Shown here one piece after another: positions 1 through 13,200 of a stretch of 64,000 bases of DNA. The stretch covers positions 777,001 to 841,000 of the forward strand of contig JAUIRK010000097.1 in NCBI GenBank assembly GCA_030549495.1, written 5' to 3'. Position 1 is the stretch's first letter. The number at the start of each line of letters is the position of its first letter. The stretch is from Nectonema munidae. Lineage: Eukaryota; Nematomorpha; Nectonematoida; Nectonematidae. The position numbers were made by a program, and so were the translations under genes. The notes beneath the pieces are model-generated. The model was not told the origin of the DNA, searched no databases, and saw only the letters and a program-made list of their open reading frames with translations.

Positions 1-1134
1 TCTACTGATCTAAGCACATAAGATACCTTGCTATCACAAATTGCCACACTTTTATTCAAAACTTGTCTAGTTTTTGCGGCATATTTTCTGGATAAAGTTG
101 TACCTTGTTCTACAAGCAAACAATGGTTTATCAATTCCCAGTTACTTAATATCTTTTCTAGCAAAACTTAAACTTTTGTTTAAGCAATAAAGTTGGTAGA
201 AAGTTTAGGCAGATTGAGAGGACTATGATAAAGATTTTGACATCAATATTCATAATTTTTTCCTTTAGGCACACTGGTAAAAAAAACTGCTGATATCTTG
301 TTTGAGACTAAAACCAGATATAAAATTGAGTTTTTCTTTCAGTTCAAAGGAATCATAAAATCCTGCCTTTTCTTGGGGGTGGTAAATATATAAATTACAC
401 CGAATATTCCGCATTGTTAGAAATGAGAAAAAACTCTTAAAAATTGCCATAGCATCTGGTGGAGAAGCAATTTGACTGTGCCAACTGTAATGAGCGCAGG
501 TAATGATCAAAACAGAATGCCGGTCTCACTCAAACTTTTGGTCTGAGGAGACACCTGAACTTTTGTTCTGGGGCGCTACTGGAATTCTTGCCTTTGAGTA
601 AAACACAAACACTCCTTATAGTTCTATTAATTTTAATTCAAATTTGATATTTTCAAAATGTTTCTCACTACTATGTTTCTCTGTAACTGTGTGTGATCAA
701 AATTATAAAAAAAAATATATTACAATATGGATATACAATATACATATATTAATGACTGAAAGTTATTTATTTTATGGAAACAAATACAGTAGAACCTCAA
801 GTATCTGAACACGTTTGGAGACAAAGAAATTGTTCAGATACGTAAAAATTTCTCTCTTTCTTTCCTTCTATAAGGATAAATGATATAAGGAGGTCAATTG
901 ATATTTTGGTATGAATGGTATATATATATATTTTTAATTTTGTAAAGGCGATATAAATTAGTCCTACACTACAATTTGTATTCCATTTTGTATGTACGTT
1001 GAAAACTTTTGTTGTGGCACGTAGTAACTCTCTTCTTTTTTTAAAAGATAGATCATCTACTCAAACTTACTTTTATGATGAATTTATTTGTGAGTGATGG
1101 AAGATAGAATAACTTTTGATGTATTCATTTTTAG
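1..1134. other. A+T-rich intronic DNA upstream of the first Acinus exon in the window
   Basis: No exon with a convincing reading frame was found. The first Acinus exon in the window begins in phase 1, so at least one coding exon lies upstream, probably outside the window. The only recognisable item is a pogo/Tigger-like terminus at 787-845, listed separately. Confidence 0.6.
787..845 (+). mobile_element. pogo/Tigger-like terminal repeat remnant
   Basis: Begins CAGTAGAACCTCAAGTATCT and holds the small inverted pair TATCTGAAC (801-809) and GTTCAGATA (832-840). A CAGTNGAACCTCnnnTATC start is typical of Tc1/pogo-class transposon ends in invertebrates. No transposase adjoins it, so this is a solo end or a tiny non-autonomous remnant. 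Family assignment is by pattern only. Confidence 0.35.
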
Positions 1135-1226
1135 CTGTTGAATCTTGTAAACCTTCTTTAATACAAATCAAGTATCCTTCTCCTCCTAGAAATCCCATCT
1201 CAAATATCATTCACATAAACAATTTG
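1135..1226 (+). CDS. ACIN1: Acinus exon: linker and start of the RRM
   Basis: Acceptor CATTTTTAG, donor GTACTA; phase 1 in, phase 0 out. It encodes [18 protein letters not shown] and then [12 protein letters not shown]. The PSPPR-x-x-ISNIxHIxNL pattern is the hallmark lead-in and first beta strand (RNP2) of the Acinus RRM. The following intron is only 54 bp. Confidence 0.88.
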
Positions 1227-4200
1227 GTACTACCTTTATGATGATTCCTTCGACTTTTTCTTCAATTTAACTTTTCTTAGGTTAGGCCATTTACCTTGAA
1301 GCAGCTGGAAGACGAGCTGAAGAAGTTTGGAGATTTCAATGAAGATGATTTTTGGATAGATAAGATTAAATCAAATTGTATTGTTAGGGTAAGGCTTCAT
1401 TTTTTCACACTCTTTTGGCCTATTACGAATTAAAGAAATTCATATTCGAACTTCTACATAGGGATTCAGAATTTTATTTTTTGCAAGTTTTATTCCTTAA
1501 TACTTTGAGGATCAGAATTTTTAAGAGATCATCATATTTTTTAATGGAATTTTATATACCTAAAGCACACGATTTTCATTTCATGGTAGACCGGTGTCAC
1601 ACTGGCCCTCAAAGGGTTGACCATTTGGGGACGAGTGTAATACTAGTATCCCAATAAATGAAAGTCGGCTGCCCTGAATATATAAAATTTCATTAAATCG
1701 GACGTTTATTCTTCAAAATCCTGGTCTTCATTTTCTTACATTTAGATATGCTTGCATTTTACAATATTTATTTCCCGTGAACTCTTTCTGTGTGGTACTC
1801 ATTAGAGCTTTGCACGGGCCTATTTTTGCAACCCACGTCCTCCCATAACCGTTAAAAAATATTTAACACGGCTGATACCTGTCCTATTTTATTTAAATAT
1901 TTTTGTACACGCCTATAACTTACACCATTTTTTGATTTTTTTAAGAACATATGATTTCTCATTTTAATGTTTTTTTCAACTCATTTTCTCCTTAATCTTC
2001 ATTTATAAAATATGAAAGTTATATACAATAGAACCCTTAAACGCGCGGATGGCGGTGTCCAAACCAAAGATTCGCATTTAAATGCTCAGCGTTATAACGG
2101 ATATAGTGAACCCAACTTTTCAACACAACACAGCCTTTCTTCATCATACAGCGAGTTGCAGCGTATATGAATTGAGAACATCTTGTGATAATAATTTGTA
2201 AAACTAATGAGCTAGCAGCACCTTGTGTGCTGTGATATGTAGTTTAATAATGTGCGCTGTAGATTACATCAAAGTTTGCAAAGCCCGCCTCTTGTGTGAT
2301 TTTTCTTACTTATACCCGTATCTTGTGGTATTTTTTAACGTGCCATTTACTAGATACTCCTTCCAAAATTCATAATGATATACAGTTTTGAAGGCATAAC
2401 ACACACACACACAAATATAATTGTATTATAAGTTTACTGGTTTGTTGGTATAAACATTTTTAATTCTTCATCAACATCATCAAATTTCCTTAAAATCCCA
2501 CATTTTATTGGGAGACGATCTTATTACCTTGAAAAAGGGCGCGTGTGATTTTGAAAAATGGGGATCTTAAAAGAACAACGGGTCGAGTCATCATCTCAAA
2601 TTAAAAATAAACTGCAAAACCATGTTTGATATCTTTTCATCGATTCTCCTGTATGTTTAATCTAATATGGAAAATATAACACATTTATTTATCCGCCATT
2701 ATTTTGCATGATTTTAAAATCGGCTTTTTAATAATTTTTAATCAAAGGTCCTTGAGTTTTTTTAAGCGTGACAAAACTTTCATGTTTTTGAGGTGCACTT
2801 TTGAAAAGTTTTCGAAAAATACTTTTAAATAAAATATTTTAAATTTTAAGATAAAATGGGGGAGGGCGATGTGGGCATAAAAAGAGTTCACGGACTGCAT
2901 GTGGCAGGCGAGCCCGAGTTTGCTCACCCCTGAATCTTAGTATTTTTGTTTCTATTTTTAAAACTAATGTATTATTTTGTTTCACGACGGATTTTTAATT
3001 ACAGTGCAATCTCCCTATATTGAACACTCTTTGGACTCAGTAAGTATATAGTTGTGTTCACTATTAAGAGGTTTCTTCATTTTACAATGATACACTTTTA
3101 AGGATTCTTTTAATCGCGTTTTATTTAGTTTTCATCAGAGAAAGATTCCCAAAATGCTAGGAATGCATTACACAATTTACGATGGCCGGTTTCAAATCCC
3201 AAAATTCTACGCGTTGACTTTATCACTCAAGAAAAGGTCTTTCCATTTATTTTATTTTGATCAGCTTTCACCAATATCTACGCATTTTCACTTAGATGGA
3301 CTTCTTCAAAAGTCAATCAACGGCGCTTGTACCCCATAACAAGCCGGACCTTGATGTTTCCATCACGAATGCCTGTCAAATCGCTCAGCGCCAATTGCTA
3401 TCCGGTAAAAGTAGTCGACTAAATGACTCTAAGCCACATTCAAATTCTGAGAAATCGCTCGATTTACAATCATTCAGTCATTCTTCTAAAAATAGAGTAA
3501 AGATTTGATTATTCTTTGTTTAAACTATTACTACAAAAAGATATGGCTTGGATAAATAGAGCTTAAGTTCCCAATTTCTCAATTTTTTTCAAGCTCAACA
3601 GAATTTGGAATTGCAATTTCGCAGATGCATATGTAGCTAATTAGAATACGATTAAATACTCAATATTTTGCTATATTATATTTTGTTTTTTAAAACTTGT
3701 AGAAAATTAAAGAAAAATTCTTGCTTTCTTTCTACACTTTGGATATTTATTTACATTATATGCTGAGTTCGAAGTTATATAAAGTTTCAAGGAAGATATA
3801 ATGTAATGCTGTTTCATTTATACTATACATTTTTGGATTTCTGTATTTTGCCATGATATGTTTATGTGGTATAACTTTAGAAAGTTTCTTCTACTATAAT
3901 CGTTGCCACTTTTTAATATTACTGTATGAGAATTTGATTTAAAATATAAACAAATTCCTTTTTCGCACACAAGTGTTTTCAGCGTTATGTAGGAGAGGAA
4001 GAATTGATGTAAAATTAAAGGAAAACCATTATAAGAAAAATAAATGATAACATTAGATATGGAAAAATGCAAATTTCCGAGTATAATGTCTATGCTGATA
4101 TACATCATAGGAATAATGACTTGTGTGTAATGCCATATTGTAGCGTTATAACTCGATGAATATTTTCTTATGAAAGACATTAATTTGAATTTGTTTTTTT

Positions 4201-7200
4201 GAAAAGGAGAACCCTAGTAATTCTTTCTATTATTTGTTATCTTAAAATGACGAAAATATTTTAGATTACTTATAGTTGCAAAAATTTCAAATATATTATT
4301 ATTTGTGAAAAGGATTTTTAGGTAATAACAAATGGTAGTTAAGGCTTAATTACGAATGAAAAAAGGATATCGTAGGGTTGTCATTAAAAGAGAGCATTAT
4401 GAACAAGGAAATAAGAAAACGCCTGCCTTTTCTTGAAAAAAGGTATGAAATAATTGAGTATTTGGTTATGGAACAATGTAGAAAAGGAAGACTTTTCAAA
4501 AGAGGCAATGATCAAAAAGTGGTAAAACTGATCTCAAAAAGTGATTTATAAGACAGAAACTTAAACTTCAAAACGGAATGATAGAAAAGTGTTAAGAAGA
4601 GTCGCAAAAAATATGGGATTATGGCCGTCGAATCCCAACCTGATCACAATGTTTAGACAAGTCGTTTTTTTCGTTTTTATAAATGTAGATATCAAAGTTT
4701 TCATGTCAAATATGACGTCCATTGTTCTGTCTTAATAAAAAAAAGTGACCATTTGTGTAAAATTTTAAGCGAAGCAAAAATATTAATTTGTGAGTAATTT
4801 TATATCAAAATGACTTTGGATAACAACTTCATGAGTATGGTTTAGCGTTCTACACTTGTACTGTACCTATTTTCTTGAACAGAGGACCCCAACATGGGTG
4901 ATAATGACCCTTTGGTGTCAAATAGAGGTCATAAGTTTTATTCACCTAAATTAAGTTCTAACAAAGGTAATATAGAAGAGTTTGTGCGAAAGCTTGAGCT
5001 AAAATCTAAAAAAATTATATTTCAAATTATTCTTTAAAAATTTATCTCACATATCTTTTAAAATGTTTTATTTTTTTAGACAAAGGATAATGAAAATTTT
5101 GTGATAAAAAGAGAAGTTAGAAGAGATAATAAAGCTGAAGGTGAAAGCACTAGTCACGAAAACGCCAACACAAATAAAAAGAAAATGTAAATTTAATATA
5201 TATTTTCTCAACTAAACTTTTTGTTTATCATGCCGACGAATGTGGAATGATAGTATATTCATGTCTGCAAATTTTGTCTATGATATATAGTCCTGGCTTT
5301 CATAATCTTTTTTCATTAATGATTCCTTTATTTAACTTTCATATTCGGTGACGCTCTAACTAAACAGTATCAACTTAATTGATTCCTTCCTTCAGTTCGT
5401 GAATCGAATAGTTTTTGATCCGAGATTATTTTTTCTATTCCTTAAAGGTTTAAAGGTAACATATGGTGTTTTCATCGAGAAAGCACAATTGCACCGCTTG
5501 TATCGAACTATGAGGAAAACAGGCTTGATGGGGGATCGAACCCAAGACCTTGAGTTATCGAATCCAGCATCTAACCAACCCTACGCTCACGCTTAAATAT
5601 TTTTCATGTATTTATCATTTTGTTTAAACCGGTGATTTGCCCTTTTTTTCGTTTTTTGAAAGTTGATATTGATGTTCGTGGACTCTATGGAATATGGCCT
5701 TATTTTGCCGATATCCAATAAAAATCGCTCAACCATCATATTAGGGCTGTAATTGATTTGGGATATAGGATAACTGTTGGGCTTAAAGAATAACATTATG
5801 CTGTTCTGATTAAAAATCAAATGCTATTTTTTAATCTTTTTTTGGCTATAGGATAAATGTAATATACCCGTAAATAGAGTATTTTAAACTGCGAGTTTAT
5901 AGTCAATTGAGGGATTTGATGGAAAGACAAGATACTGATTTGTATGGGTAAGCTTGTTAAAAAGCATAATTGATCCACTACTACGTGTGATGGTAGACTG
6001 AAGTAGGTTTTCTTTTTTTTCTATTCGAACAATTGTAGTAAATTTTAAAACGGGTTAATTTTTTTTACTCTGTTATGCAGATTTTAATTCTTGAACACGG
6101 TTAACTGAACTGCTGCTAATTGGATTGTCTATTGCTGTGTTTGAAAACTATATACCTGTGATAAGGAGAGTCGTTAATCAATTTTCTAAATTCTTAACTC
6201 TATCAATAGGAATACGTGTGAATAAGCATTCAACATTGTAACTCACTAAGACATGATTTGGAGAGAGACTTTGTTTATTGACTTCTACAGTGATTAGTGA
6301 GAATATAAGTTATTTCTATTAACACAATGAGTGAGAAAAAGTAAGCCCAAAAAGCTTAGCTAGTTTAACTTATTTGATCCTAGAAAAAATAAAGGACATG
6401 TGTCTTGCGGTCCCATCTAATGGCTTTTAGAGGTTCATAAAATGTGTTTGAATATTTATAAAATATTTTGATCAAAAAATGTATATTTATATAATTTAAA
6501 ATAAAAAAATGGTTTTTTTAATCTGACCCTCACGGACCTCTTGAAACCCATCAGGATCACAGGTTATCACTAGAAGGACCAAAATCTCATTATACCTATA
6601 AGGACCAGATTGGGCCAATTGACTTCAAATTTTAGTTATATTTTTTTTACGGATCAACAAAATAATTGATTTAAAGAAGAAATAAACAAATTTTATTATC
6701 ATAAACTTCATTTTTAACAATCTTGACAGAGTCTCAAGGCACAAGTTCCACAAACCGTCTTTCCACACTTGCCACATACTTTTTTTGTTCTATTTCTGCA
6801 CCCAGAACTTGCACACTTTTTATGTTCTGTATTTTTTCCATTTTTTGTTCTCTTTTCTGAACAAAGTTCTTCTGATTAAGAACTTCTACAAAGTTCTTCT
6901 GCAACCTATCGAATATAGTCTCTTTTGCAAACATTATTATAAATGATCCAACTGTTTATAAGAGCCAGGTAAAGAATGTTGTAAAAAACTTGCATGGGCC
7001 AGCGCATACTACATGCTTTAGTGGATTACTGTTTAGCTAGTTGGTCTAACACGTCAACTCTCACTTTATTTTTATTGTAAAAATGTATTGAATCTGCTTT
7101 TTTTTTATGATTGTTTTCTGAAGCTTCTCTGTATATTTGACTACTACAGTTTCATGAAGAGCCTTCATTTGCTTCAATCTTTCAGGTATTTCTCTTCTAT

Positions 7201-10200
7201 TTAGTCGAATAGTGCCGACTAAACTACACTTTCGTTTCGCATGTCACATTATGACCTTTTTTGAAAAGAGGTGTCATTAGTTTCAAAACTACACTGGTAG
7301 GTACACTCATGTTTTTAGTTCTTTCTTCAATTTTTCCCAAGTATGGAATTGCATTGAACAAATATTTAGATTCAACGTCAACAAGCATCCAAAATTTCAG
7401 TTCAAATTTATCTGGCTTATTAGCCATATATTTCAAAAATTTGCATCTCGCTTTGCATGGCAAAAGCTGCTCATCAACTGTCAAACTGAAAGAAGGAACA
7501 TACGCTTTTTGGCAATTTTCAATAAATGCGTGCCAGATAGAAGAAACTAGGCAAAATTTGTTATTTTTCTTTTGGATTTTATGTCGAAACGAAGAAATCT
7601 CATAATTTCCATAAATCGATTACGTGGATTTGGAATTATTCCACAAACTTTTTATAGGAAATTTCTTCGCGCAATTATACCACGAACAAGAATAAGAGCA
7701 ATGAATTTTTCCAAATCTTCAATTGTAAATGACCATGCTTCATTTCCATGGACACTTTAGGCTTTTATGATGGTACACTTTTGAACATGAAAAAAATTCT
7801 AAAACTGGAAAGCGGACTTTGTTTTGAAACTCGACTCGCTGCATATGCCGTTACACCTTTGCGAAAGTTCAATATATTATGATCTTGATAACGGCCACAT
7901 GAGTGAGAAGAAATGTCACAAATTTCTCATGAAAATCCACTTTTACTTTTTATCCGTTCGTGACAATCTGTTGTAGATATATTCTGCATCGAAATTTCAC
8001 AATCAGAAGAATCGATGAAAGGTCTGATGAAAAAGTATTGAAATCTTCTTTATTTGAGTCATAATTGCTGAAATCTGAATTGCTTCCATCTGATGAGTCA
8101 GATGGACTACTTTTTTGATTTTTCAAAGCTTGAAACTTATCACCACTTATATTTTGGTCCATAACAAAAGTGCAAAAAGTTGTAAAAGATTGAGTCACAA
8201 AGGATTCGAAAGCTAAAGAAAAGGCAAAGTATCAAGTCAGAATGATGTATGTATGAAAAAGCTTGTAGAAGAGTGTGAAGGAGAGACAGAACAAACAATA
8301 AAAACGTTTTATTGATGTGAGCATGTGTGAGCAATGGAAGAAAAACATGAAGTAATTGTTTGTAGTCAATTGACGCGACTGGTCTAATGTAGGTATGCTG
8401 CTGCATGTGGTGTTGAAGATATGGAAATTCGCATAAATCAAGTTTATAAAAAGATATGAAAATTCATGAAAAGAAAAAACAAAATGTATTGAATTATAGG
8501 AAATATAGGTGCTTGTATTGTTATGATGCGTATATATATTTTAGGTACCAAAACATATAATATCGAGAAACAATTAGATGATACATTTTGACGTTATGAT
8601 GCGTATATATATTTTAGGTACCAAAACATATAATATCCAGAAACAATTAGATGATAGATTTTAATACTCTACTTGGAAGAGAGACGTTATGATGCGTATA
8701 TATATTTTAGGTACCAAAACATATAATATCGAGAAACAATTAGATGATACATTTTAATACCCTGCTTTCTTTGTTCAAAATTATCGACACAGAAACTGAA
8801 CATGCTCACATGAATCATATTAAAATTTAAAATGATATTATCAATATAAAACTATTTCTGCAAAATATCAAATTGATCTTTGTGTAAAAGCATACTGTTA
8901 TAATTTAAGCAAATTGTTTGTCATATATAGATGATCGAAACGAATATATCTTATTTTGAACTTTATATGATTTTTTTCAAAAAAGGAACTCTTACTACTG
9001 TAGAAGTTATTTAATGAAATATTTTGATCTTCAAATCCAAGCATATATAAAATTCAAATATAACCAATGAGTTTCTCTGGACTAGCGGTTTTCAATCCTA
9101 TCTCAAACTAGCCCGATCATTTGAAAAGGAAAAAGAATTAAAACCACTAAAGACCATAACATTTTTGTTAATTTTAAAATAGGAAATAAAAAATTATTTC
9201 AAGCCATATTAAAAAGTTACTTATATTTTTGAGCAGCCAGACTTTCGAACGTTTTTTCTCTTATAACTTTTTAATATTATGAACGTCACTTGATAAACCA
9301 CAAAAATAAAGAAGCCATAGTATAAGCAGATTCTTGTTTAGATTTTATGGTTAAAAGACAGAGAAATTCCCTTTCATATATGTAATTTATGTAAATAGTG
9401 AAATATATCTTAGTGAATATTTGAAATATATGAGATAAAATCAATGTCTAGTCCAAATTTTTTGAATAGCATGTATAAGCTACGAACAAATAGATTCACC
9501 AAACTTTTGTCAATAAATTATGACTCAGCTCACGAACTGTTCCTCCTATTACTCACTTTAAAATTTGGACCATTGTGTATCCCTATATACCGTTATTTTC
9601 TTTTTTCCTTTTATATCTCATTAAAATTAGTGTATTTTATACATAATAGTTAGTTCATGATTCAAATTTTATATTTACTGCTAAAAATATTTTTACGTTA
9701 AATAAAAAAAACGTTCTCGGGTCACAAATATATGATATAACGAACGCTTTTATGGAAGGAATTTAGTTCGCAAACCGAGGTTCCACTGTGGTTCTAGAAA
9801 TTATTTATATATAACATTCAAAATTTCTAGAGTAAAGTTTAGTTTATTTATAGATGGCGTTAAATAAATTTTATTTTTTTTTCAAATAATCTCACTGTTT
9901 TTTTCACTCATAAGTGGCTGCTAATTATTTAATGAATAAACTTTAGTTAATTGTGTTAGATCTAAATTTTTCATATAAACGAAAATTATTAAAATGGCCT
10001 TTAGAGGCCCAACACTAGAGGTAGGACCGACCCAGCCTCAGTCAGCCAATTGCTCGTGAGGTGGGGGACAGCTTGGCAAACAAGATAAATGATGCGGCTA
10101 TCATCGATCTGTCGACACCCAGATGACAAATCGTGGAGGCAAACAACAACAACAACTAGAGGTAGTAAAAATTGCGTCTTGTTTTTTGCATGTTAATAAG

Positions 10201-13200
10201 GGGCGATGCATCATTCAATTTGTACCGTGCATATAATATTCAAAGCCATTGGTTTGGCCCTTGTTTGAAGCATTGAATACACACGCCTCTGTTCAAATAT
10301 GTTAAACGTCTCTTCAAGATCGACCTTCTATTTTACTAAAGATTTTTCCCAAAACAATAAATTCTTTAATGTTCTTATTTTCAACATGTCTGATAAAAGT
10401 TATGAGACTTGAGATGCAGGCAGAAGTGTCATTAAATATTTCTCATAGAACGCTTTAAGAGTACCTATCTTCCATTTACTATTTGACAAGCTAGACTGAA
10501 ATTTCTTTAACGGCCCATACCCGTTGTCATGAAACAAAAGTCTTTTAAATGAATACATTTTTGATGTTTCAGTGCCTACGACGCACTGTAAAAAAATTAT
10601 TTGGATGGCAGCATACTAACAGCGCTTATAATTCTTTTAATTCATGAATACTATAATTTGATTACACTCATGTTTGTAAAATGTCGCCTCAAAAAAGCAT
10701 ATTGCCCCTTTTGAATTTGACTTTTGATTTGGTCTCTGTTGTTTCGATAAAACGATTATATTCGTGCCCAGAAAAACTTTGCTGCACTAGTTCATTCTTT
10801 ATATTTTAAAGGATATACTTTTTTTCTTAGTTACATTGAAAGAGACGAAAGAGAAAAGAATAGAAGAGAAGTCAGGCGCAGAAGTAGAAGCAGAGAAAAA
10901 GTAAGCATTATGTTTGTCAAGTCTAAAAATGATTTTTCTTTTATCGCATTTTATATAAATTCTATTATAACGGCTGTTCTATGCTGAGTGTTCGAATATG
11001 CACAGCTTTTTCATGTAATTCAAGCCGTATACCTTCTGCAATTTTTTGAAAATTAACTGGAACTTGACATTTTACATTAAATGACCTTATAATAATTTAT
11101 AATTTGAAAATCGTAAGGATGCAGATGCTAACAACAAAAAATAAATAAAAACGATTTCTTTATTCGAAGTGGGAAGTACGAGTTGCTGTTAAATATATTA
11201 AGTTTTTAGTATTTGGAGTCGTAGGCCTATTATTATTTAAGCACTTGGAGACGGAGTATATTTTCCCTTGCACTCTCCAAGCCTGCTGTTGATAAACTAT
11301 TAGACCTGTTTCGAGAACTCCTTTAAAAGTGGATATAAGAAAATCTATTTTATTATTGAGTTCATTTTAAGTTGCAACTTAATGGGTAGTGCTTCTTATT
11401 TGCAAAGATATGAATTTAAAATTTAATAAATCATTGTAGTTTACCATCTAACATGAAGGGTAGCATAGTTTTAATAAGGTATGATTAAAATTTAAAGCCA
11501 TAATTCAAACCAAGTTTTATTAAAGAAGTCTGTGTTCAAATTGCAAAATTAGCAAGAGGCAGATTCAATTTTTTGTTTTGTGACCAATACACTTTTAAAT
11601 AATATTAATAGTGAAAACATCGTAGGGATTTTGGAGGGGCGATGTTTTTAACTATCAAAATTTTAAACGTTAAATTTCTGTCTTTTGCACATAAATTTTT
11701 TAATTTTGTAAATATTATTTATATTGACGGTTTTTAATTGTAAAAGAAACAAATACAGAAACGAGATTTAGGATTTTAAAAATCATTTTATTTACCTCAT
11801 TTGTGTGAAAATTTGACTTTATGGATTTTTGATTATCATAAATTGCATTTACTCGATAATGGATCGCTTTCACATCTTTGATTCTATTTTAAAGTATCAT
11901 TACGCTCTAAAAGTGTCCCTGATATCAGCTTTAACTGAATTATAGGATTGATGCAAATGATATATCATGAATGTCACCTGATAAATCTCTCAAAATATTC
12001 ATTGGTCAAAAAATGAAGCAAAAATGTGGACTCTCATTCAAATGACTGGCTTCATTGCTACCTCTGATCAAATATAGCTCAAATTTGCATTATTACAACA
12101 AAGAAGTGAACATTAATGAAAAAAAAGATTTTAAATATTCATTCTAAGTCCTAACCTTAAAACAAGAAAAGTAATATGTAAAATCTACTCACAAGTCAAC
12201 CCAGTCCAATAAATACTCTAAAAAAATATATAATTCAGAAAATTGAAAATTATTTGGAGGAGGGGGCGAAAGTCTTTTTTGCCCCCGTGAAATCACTTTG
12301 TTGAATTGAGGTGTGGTCACAGTTATTAAATAACCTATTGATTCAGTCGTATTTGGCATAGTTTTTTTGACTCCGACTCCAGCCACTTCTTGTATGCCCT
12401 CTACTCTGATTCCGCATCTTTTCTCATAGCGGCTGCTTATTGAACGTAACTAATGCGATAAATAAGGGATTATACTTCATGTCTTAACAAAAAATTAAAT
12501 ATAAATGAGCTCGCAATTTAAAATGAACTTTGGGATAATTTTTATTTTCTAGAATCACAAAGATTTAAAAGATAGTAATAATAGGAGGTGTTTCCCAGAA
12601 TACGGAAAAGAACACGAACGTATTCGCTCTTTTGAAGATTCTCGCAGACACCGAAATGAAAGCCACGCCTCCTTATCTAAAACATTTCCTGTCTCTGGAG
12701 GCGGATTAAAGCATTCTACTGACAGAGAAAGGAAAAGAATTGTTGACACAAATACGAGAGAATTTGTAAATGAACAATCCCAATCCAAAAATGAGGTATT
12801 TTTTTTATGGATCGATGAATCTTTGTGAAGTCCGAAATTATTTTAGGAATCACAGGAGTAGACTTTTCATGACATTTGTTAATATTGAACAGCCTGTCTT
12901 TAAAATTACACTTTTAAAACTGAAGAGTTGCGTTATTTAATTCGCATCTTTTCATTATTTTTGATTTTAGCAAAACACATTTTTACGTGAATGGGACATT
13001 GGGAAAAACTCAAATGTAGATGTAAGTGTTTCAGCCGCTTACCCAAATGCTTCGGACGCCAATCAAGAATCCAGAAAAGATAAATTCTCTGATTCCACAA
13101 AACCAAGGAGAATTCAATCTCCCGAAATAGAATATTCAAATCAATCGGATGTAAAGAAATTAGGTAGTTCATAGCATAATAACAAATTTACGCACGGTTC

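Noticed and set aside
5474-5592. tRNA gene at a B-box on the minus strand
   Set aside because: The A and B boxes belong to a SINE present in several copies; no acceptor stem or anticodon stem closes around them.
7261-7760. Plus-strand frames across the piggyBac relic
   Set aside because: Antisense shadows of the minus-strand transposase.
8528-8760. CRISPR-like array from regularly repeated sequence
   Set aside because: Only three long, adjacent tandem copies without unique spacers, in an animal genome.
12555-13172. Minus-strand frames over the Acinus linker exons
   Set aside because: Shadows; the plus strand has the splice signals, phase consistency and expected composition.
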